Of a stretch of 36,067 nt of DNA, positions 30,273 through 36,067 are shown one piece after another (position 1 is the stretch's first letter; each line of letters begins with the position of its first letter). Source of the DNA: Ophiostoma sp. CBS 140.51. Its lineage: Eukaryota; Ascomycota; Sordariomycetes; Ophiostomatales; Ophiostomataceae. The position numbers were made by a program, and so were the translations under genes. The DNA is taken from the NCBI GenBank assembly GCA_029298735.1, contig JANSLP010000324.1, positions 1-36,067 of the forward strand, read 5' to 3'. The notes under the pieces are model-generated. The model saw only the letters and a list, made by a program, of their open reading frames with translations. It ran no database searches and had not been told where the DNA came from.

Positions 30273-31469
30273 GTGCCTTTCTCTCGGAGACGGGTGGATC
30301 ATCAACATAGGGTGGTTCGGGTGTATTCGCTTGCTTTCGCCAAGGTCAATCTCTCTTGACATCTTTTTACTCGTTTGCATATATAGTATGTTCTACGATT
30401 TCGTGTTTTGTTTTCAAGCCTGGTAAGTCTCGCCTCTTCAGCAGACTTTTCAAAGCCGAAATCAATGATTGACGAATCTGCACCGCACTGCACCGCATTG
30501 ATTGCCCTGCTCGGTAAACTGCAAGATGCTTATGTATATGTAGCAGAACTATTTTGTAACTGTTCTGTTTTGTCAAACGCCTTAACTGTGCCTTTGCTTT
30601 CAACCCCTTCTTTTTCCATTTAACCCCTGACCGTTTCCTGCAGCGTCGCTGTTCCTCTAATTTAGCGTTTGGAGGGCGAGGAGGGGTCAAACTGAATGAA
30701 CGGGCTGATAGGACAGTTCCTGAGACTTCCTAACACAGTTCTAAAGCAAAACCGTCCGCCGCCAGCCTCGAAAGAAGTCCCTGTAACAATTATATTTGCA
30801 ACTTTCTGCAGGAGACAGGTCAATGTCCTCTCCGTTTTGGGCCTGCTGCATATCGTACGCAAAAAGAAGAAAAGAAAAGAAGCAACCAACAAAAAGAAAA
30901 AATGAGACAACCACACCGCGGAGCAAAGTTAAATCCGCCAGGGCTTGGAAGCTACGGCTAGCTGCCGCCTGATGCCAAAATGCGACTGGCTGCAGGCGAG
31001 AGACCAGTCGGGGTGCCATTATCAGTCCTGCCACTGTCTCCTGTCTATCGTCTGCTGACAGTCAGTTTGCGGTCGGCCACGGCGTCCGAAGAAAAAGCCA
31101 GATATGGTCCCCTGGAAAAAGGGGCGATCCTCAAGATGCCCGGCGTTTTGCAGATTCCAGAGACCACCGGGGCGTACTAGAACGCCAGGGACGACGAACC
31201 AGCGGAATATCGTTCCGTACGGAGAAGGGATGCGTGGGCTGCACAAGGTGCTATGTGGGTTGCGTGGATTGCGTGGACTATGATGGCGTGAGATGGTTCA
31301 GGATACGAACGAATTCACCTTCCAAGCTCTTACAAGGGGGGAGATGCGTTCATCACTTTTGGATTTGGATTTGGGGCTTGGGAGCTTTGCCAAGTGGAAA
31401 AGAAACCAAACGAATGCTGAAAAGAACAAGAGGAACAACTGTTAGACATACTTTTTCAGGAACACAATT

Positions 31470-31511
31470 GCTTCTTTGCTTCTTTGCTTCTTTCGCTTCT
31501 TTCGCTTCTTT
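31470..31511. repeat. 8/9-bp tandem repeat (GCTTCTTT)
   Basis: Five units are seen: GCTTCTTT twice, GCTTCTTTC twice, then GCTTCTTT. The alternation of 8 and 9 bp units suggests slippage plus a single-base insertion that was itself duplicated. Confidence 0.85.
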
Positions 31512-33832
31512 GTTGAGCTAAAGGACCCACACAGCTCGCTAAACAACTGGAGCCTCGCTGGAAACGTCAACCAGTCCCCCAAAAAGCCACAAGGTGGGGC
31601 AAGACGAGGGGGTGTGTAGTTGTCTTTTGTCTTTTTGCTCAGATGATGCATTTTTTGCGTCAATACGCCCCTCTAGATACTCCCTTCAGCAGTCCTGAGG
31701 AGAATTCTGGTGGACAGCCCCTTTCTGACAGTCGATCGGAGAGGATACGCATACGATTCAAACAACCAAGATGCACGCCACACTTCTTGAAAGAAATTAC
31801 ACTTTTCTTGCACACAGCACACACGGAAGATGTGCATCAATGGATACACCGGATGTAATATGTATATGTACGTACTACGTGGCTGCAAAAATGAGGATCA
31901 GGATGGAGATCATAACGAGAGTCCCACCGTTGTGGGTTGGCATGAGTGCATCTTGGCTTCTGATTGCCGGAGAAAGCAAGAAGGCAACTGGTCCAAAACA
32001 GTCGAGTTGCATATTGCTGTCCCGACTTGGTGGGCTGTTGGTTCCCCGTCGAAATAGGATGACAGACAAAATGGGGGTTTAACCCACAGACACGACCCAG
32101 ACAAAGGTCACCAGCAAAAAAAGAGCCAAAATCCCAAAGCCAAAAATGAGTTCCAACGAACCCCAATTCACCGCTTCAACCCGTTCACCCTTGCGTGTTT
32201 GTTGGCTCTAAAGCTCTTGATTTGAACGAGATGGATGCTGGACTAAACGTCAGCAAACTCGCCAACAGAAAGACGCCTAGCCTAAGGCTGGACCATCATG
32301 TTTTCTTGGTTTGCTATCTTACATAGCTCGACATCAACAACGCATGTGCTCGTCCTCCTCCTCCGGGCAAGCCCTCCGGCATGCGGACAGGGCGGCATCG
32401 TTAACGATGAAGACGGCCGAGAGTGGGCCAGAGCCAGGGCCAGGGCCAGGTACAGAACGATTGGCTTACTTTTATCTTTCTCCATGCTGTCTTCACCCTA
32501 TGGCGGCGGAACCTCTTGTCTTTTATTCGTACATAAGTATCTTCCAAGTATCTTTTTGCAGCAAAAACGGGCAACGGCTGGCAATAGGAGTTGGAAGTAA
32601 ATAGGGATAATTTGTGCCAATCTGGTTAGTTTTGCGCGGGCATCGACTAAACTGTGGATTCAAACGACTGGGCAATGCTTCGAGTCTGACACAAGTATCA
32701 CTTTATCACTTGTCATTACTCTATTTCCTCTGAAATTTTTTCTTTTATTTTCTCGATAGTATGACAACGTGCTGACACTTTGCAGGAGCTCCTCCACACA
32801 CCTTTGAACTCTGACGTGTTTAGACAAGATAGCAAGAGCCCGCTTTCTGATTCATCTCGCAAGCCCGTTCCTGAGAATCATTTCTCATTTTTGAATTTTC
32901 TGGGAGTCCTCTACTGATAGAAAAGCCCCAAAGACCCGATCCGGGCCCAACAAAAACTACGAAATCCCGACGGACTGGAAGGAAACGCAAAGGCAAAACT
33001 TGGAAACTCCGTCGTTCAACTGCAAGCAAAACAAAACTCCACCCATAAACCCGACAATAAACGGGAAGCACAATGCACACAAACAAATCCAAACAACAAG
33101 GCTGCGGTCCAACGAGAACCAACAAGACAAACAAGACCAACAAGTCATGATGGGGACGAATGATCGACATCAGCCCGCCCTTTCCCGCTCTTTCTTTCTT
33201 TTTTATTCATGGCCACCATCGAAAATAGAGAGAGATGTAGCCAAGCAAGGGCCGGGATCCGTCAAGGCGAAAACAAGGTAAATATCCGTCTACTCCGTGC
33301 CAGTCAGTGCCAGATATGAAAACAGACGACTCCCAAGAGAGGCAAGCGAGGCAATGAAAGGGGCAGGCAGTTGGTTTTGTGGCGTTTTTTGGACTTGCTT
33401 CTTTTTCTTTGTTCCTCGTGCATACCTTCTAGAATTTTTTCTGCACTGCATGTGATCAAAAGCTATACATGCACGAAAATCAAGAAATAAAATAGACGAG
33501 AAGAGCCGGATGTGACTGTCCCGCATGTCCGGTCATGCAAAAGATGCAACACAGCATGATGAAAAAGAAAGAGAAGAAAATAGGTGTGCTAGACAGGTTT
33601 TGGAACCCTTGGCTCCAGATTCGCCAGTTGTGTTTTTGCTTTTCCGTTTTCTGCAAAAGAAAATAAAAAAGACAAGAAGACAACGGGAGAATAAAGAAGG
33701 GATTTTGACCCCAACACAGTGTGACAAGATCTAACCAACAGCATCTGGGTTGCAGTGTACACACAATGGGAGTGATACTCTGCTTTCTTCACCTCCTCGC
33801 ACATCTCGCAGCCTTGCCTGGTCGGTCCTAGC

Positions 33833-33858
33833 GGGTATGCAAGGGAGTTTGCATACCC
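33833..33858. repeat. perfect inverted repeat (10-bp arms, 6-nt loop)
   Basis: GGGTATGCAA and its exact reverse complement TTGCATACCC are separated by GGGAGT. The structure could form a hairpin in RNA or single-stranded DNA. It lies in the gene-empty region and no T run follows it. Confidence 0.85.
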
Positions 33859-35964
33859 TGTTGTTGCTGGTCTCTCAACGTCGACAATATGTGTCAGCAA
33901 ACCAATGTGCAAAACATACATTTGGACAATGCGAATGGAAGAAGGTATGTTGAGAATATGAGAGGAGAACAAAAAAGGAAAGGAGAAAAGTATCACCGAG
34001 CAGCAGCATCCGTCTTACACTGCTAATGCGGCCAAGAACAGGTGTCGTGAGAAAGAAAGAGCGAGATATTTGATTTCTTCCGTCTTTAGTAAAAGAATCT
34101 ACTCGGCAAGGCCACGGGACAACGTTTTTTCAGGGGATCAGAATTTCTCCGAGGAGGCTGGTCTAATGGCCACGCAAAGGTGTGAAAGGACTGGCAGTCA
34201 TAACAAAGATGCCGGGAAGACCAAGACCACGATACAGGCTTGACAGGGCTTGACTGACTGGACTAACTTGGTGTGTGTGAAATCTCTTTACAATCTCTTT
34301 TACAAAATTTAATTTGTGCATATGTACGTGAGATAGTCAGCCTGGCCAACATGCAAGTCCCTTTTTTTGTTGACGGACGGAGAAACAAAATACAGACGGA
34401 ACTTGGTAGCCGTGATGTTTGCAGAATTTTCATCCAACCTATTTTCTTTTTCTTTCTTTTGTTGAGTTTTTGTTAAGGCATCCTTTGCGGTCTCGACAAT
34501 TCCTTCCTGCTCGTGTGGCCAGCTTGGCTAAGAGGGAACGCAGTTACGATGTCCCAATTTAGGGAAAGCTGGGGGTGATTGGGATTATTGGGAACATGCA
34601 CAACGCCCTGGCAGGCAAAAAAAATCATCAACAAAATTAAGAAAGAAAATCTACCCCGGAGCTGAGATCTGGCGGCTGGTGGCAAAGATTAAAAGAAAAC
34701 AAAAAAGTGTGATGCGGCTCGAAGTGATAACGACATCGTCTCGATTTTCTTAGTTATGAAATGTGCAGGTGTGGTCCAATGTGCAGATTTGGACGATACA
34801 AAGCAAAGAAGGTCAATGAAGGTGAAAGAGATGTTTGAGAAAACAGGGAAGCGAACCCCGAACTCGTGCAGACAACAGACAACAGGCCCGCATACATCAG
34901 ACATCACGCATCCGACAAAGACGGAGGAAAGAGAACCAACAGACACCACAACAGACGCCGGGCATGTACGTACATCGAAGATGTGAGGTACTTGTGAGAC
35001 ATTTTGAGGGAAAGCAGCAACATGAGGAGGAGGGGGCGTGAAAGTTAAAAATAATTCAGAAAAGCAAAATGCAAAAAGGTGGGCACAAAATTTTCATGAT
35101 CGTAAACGAGATGCGCGGAAGCAGGGGAGGCAAGGAGGGTACGGAGTCAGTCAGAGGGAACCAAGATGACAAGAGATGCAGGCATGTGGCATCTTGGATG
35201 AGAACACGTGCACACGATTTGGCCACGCTTTTGGAAAGATATTGCAAGCGAGGACAGATTCTCGACGCTCGACGTACGATGTCCGATCAATGGAGTCGAG
35301 TCAAGAGAGAGTGCCGAAGATACATCGCCGCAAGTGTACTTGTAAGAGTGAAAGATAGCGATGATCCCCAAAAATAGGGAATGGGGGAGGGTTTGCCAAG
35401 AGAAAAAAATGCGCCGTACCAAAAAAGCGAGAGCGCGATGAGGAGTGGGGGAAGCAAGGGGAAACAACAGCTGAAGAACCCTTGTGCACTGCAATACTAC
35501 CATGATATTCCTGGAGATAAATGGATGGACAGGTCAAAGGGGCCAAATTTATTTACTAGAAAGCTCAACATTTATTAGGGTCTCTTTTTGTTTACTTTTA
35601 AATGTAGATAAATCGTGTTGCTGACGGAGCGAGATACATTGTTATTGACAGTCAAAGTACTTGCTCATATCGCGTTATCACTTGCTCTTCTGCCGAGTAA
35701 AGACTGTCCCCTGTATTTCCTCTATTTTGTTTCGACACCATATTGGCCGGGTAAGGCTGATCGACGACTACGGAAAGGACGGAGTACGGAGTACATGTTC
35801 GCGGAGTGCATCGGTAAGGTGCATCATGAATGGTCCTCTTGTTCGTATGTCGTACTTGCCGTTTCTTTCTTCAGCGTCTCGATTTCTCAGCTAACAAGAG
35901 GATCCGACTCAGGGGGGTGAATTAGGAGCGAGGCGTGGCTGGCCAGAATTGGAAATGGGCACCC

Positions 35965-35978
35965 GGGGGGGGGGGGGG
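35965..35978. repeat. G14 homopolymer
   Basis: Fourteen consecutive G residues follow CACCC. Runs of this length are uncommon in fungal DNA, and their exact length is often unreliable in assemblies. Confidence 0.8.
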
Positions 35979-36067
35979 CGCGATGGGGCTGAGGCATGTC
36001 CGGAATCCGATTCGGCTCGCACAAAAGATACTGGAGCATGGCGATCACGATTTAGGGGCAACATCCA

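Larger units (their letters stand above)
25842..36067. other. 10.2 kb region without a supportable gene
   Basis: From the DUF4336 start to the window end no coding region, RNA gene or transposon could be supported. All open frames are short (up to 145 codons), show mixed low-complexity or random-like products, and lack plausible chains of splice-linked exons that I could read. The base composition is mixed, not the strongly AT-rich type that RIP-affected repeats show. Visible structure is limited to tandem arrays (29597-29645, 30231-30272, 31470-31511), a perfect hairpin (33833-33858), a 10-bp inverted repeat (26055-26064 with 26091-26100) and a G14 run (35965-35978). It may hold the distant promoter and leader of a gene right of the window. 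Confidence 0.6.

Overview
The window looks like nuclear DNA of a filamentous ascomycete, most likely a sordariomycete (Ophiostomatales is a guess; no marker fixes the genus). The evidence is short introns (54-242 bp) with GT-AG borders and CTAAC/TTGAC-type branch sites, pyrimidine-rich leaders, compact housekeeping genes, and fungal families such as the DUF8035 protein, Mcm21/CENP-O, a GPI-type wall protein and a DUF4336 protein. A eukaryotic initiator tRNA-Met gene is also present.

Layout, left to right: a pyrimidine-rich promoter and leader (1-2128); an alpha/beta-hydrolase (+); ATP synthase subunit d (-, three exons, tail to tail with the hydrolase); NAC subunit alpha (-); ribosomal protein eL14 (+, divergent from NAC-alpha across about 1.2 kb); a DUF8035 Arg-rich protein (-, three exons); a 3.7 kb divergent intergenic region; a Ser/Thr/Ala/Pro-rich GPI-anchor-type secreted protein (+); kinetochore protein CENP-O/Mcm21 (-, two exons); an SLC33-type acetyl-CoA transporter (+); an initiator tRNA-Met gene (+); and a DUF4336 protein (-). 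The last 10.2 kb (25842-36067) contains no gene I can support.

The genes do not form a pathway cluster. They are mainly core functions: respiration, nascent-chain handling and translation, kinetochore, and acetyl-CoA transport into the secretory pathway. NAC-alpha and eL14 both act at the ribosome exit site or large subunit, and share one divergent promoter; each has a probable leader intron.

I found no clear new multi-gene system. The best leads are: a 1,145 bp ATG-free stretch before the acetyl-CoA transporter; a long stop-free frame that an intron-retained ATP-synthase-d transcript would enter; two related arrays of 7-bp units in the gene-empty right end; a His-Asp expansion in NAC-alpha; and two possible starts in the DUF4336 gene. 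Exon borders were set by reading splice signals and checking reading phase; no alignment or RNA data were available.
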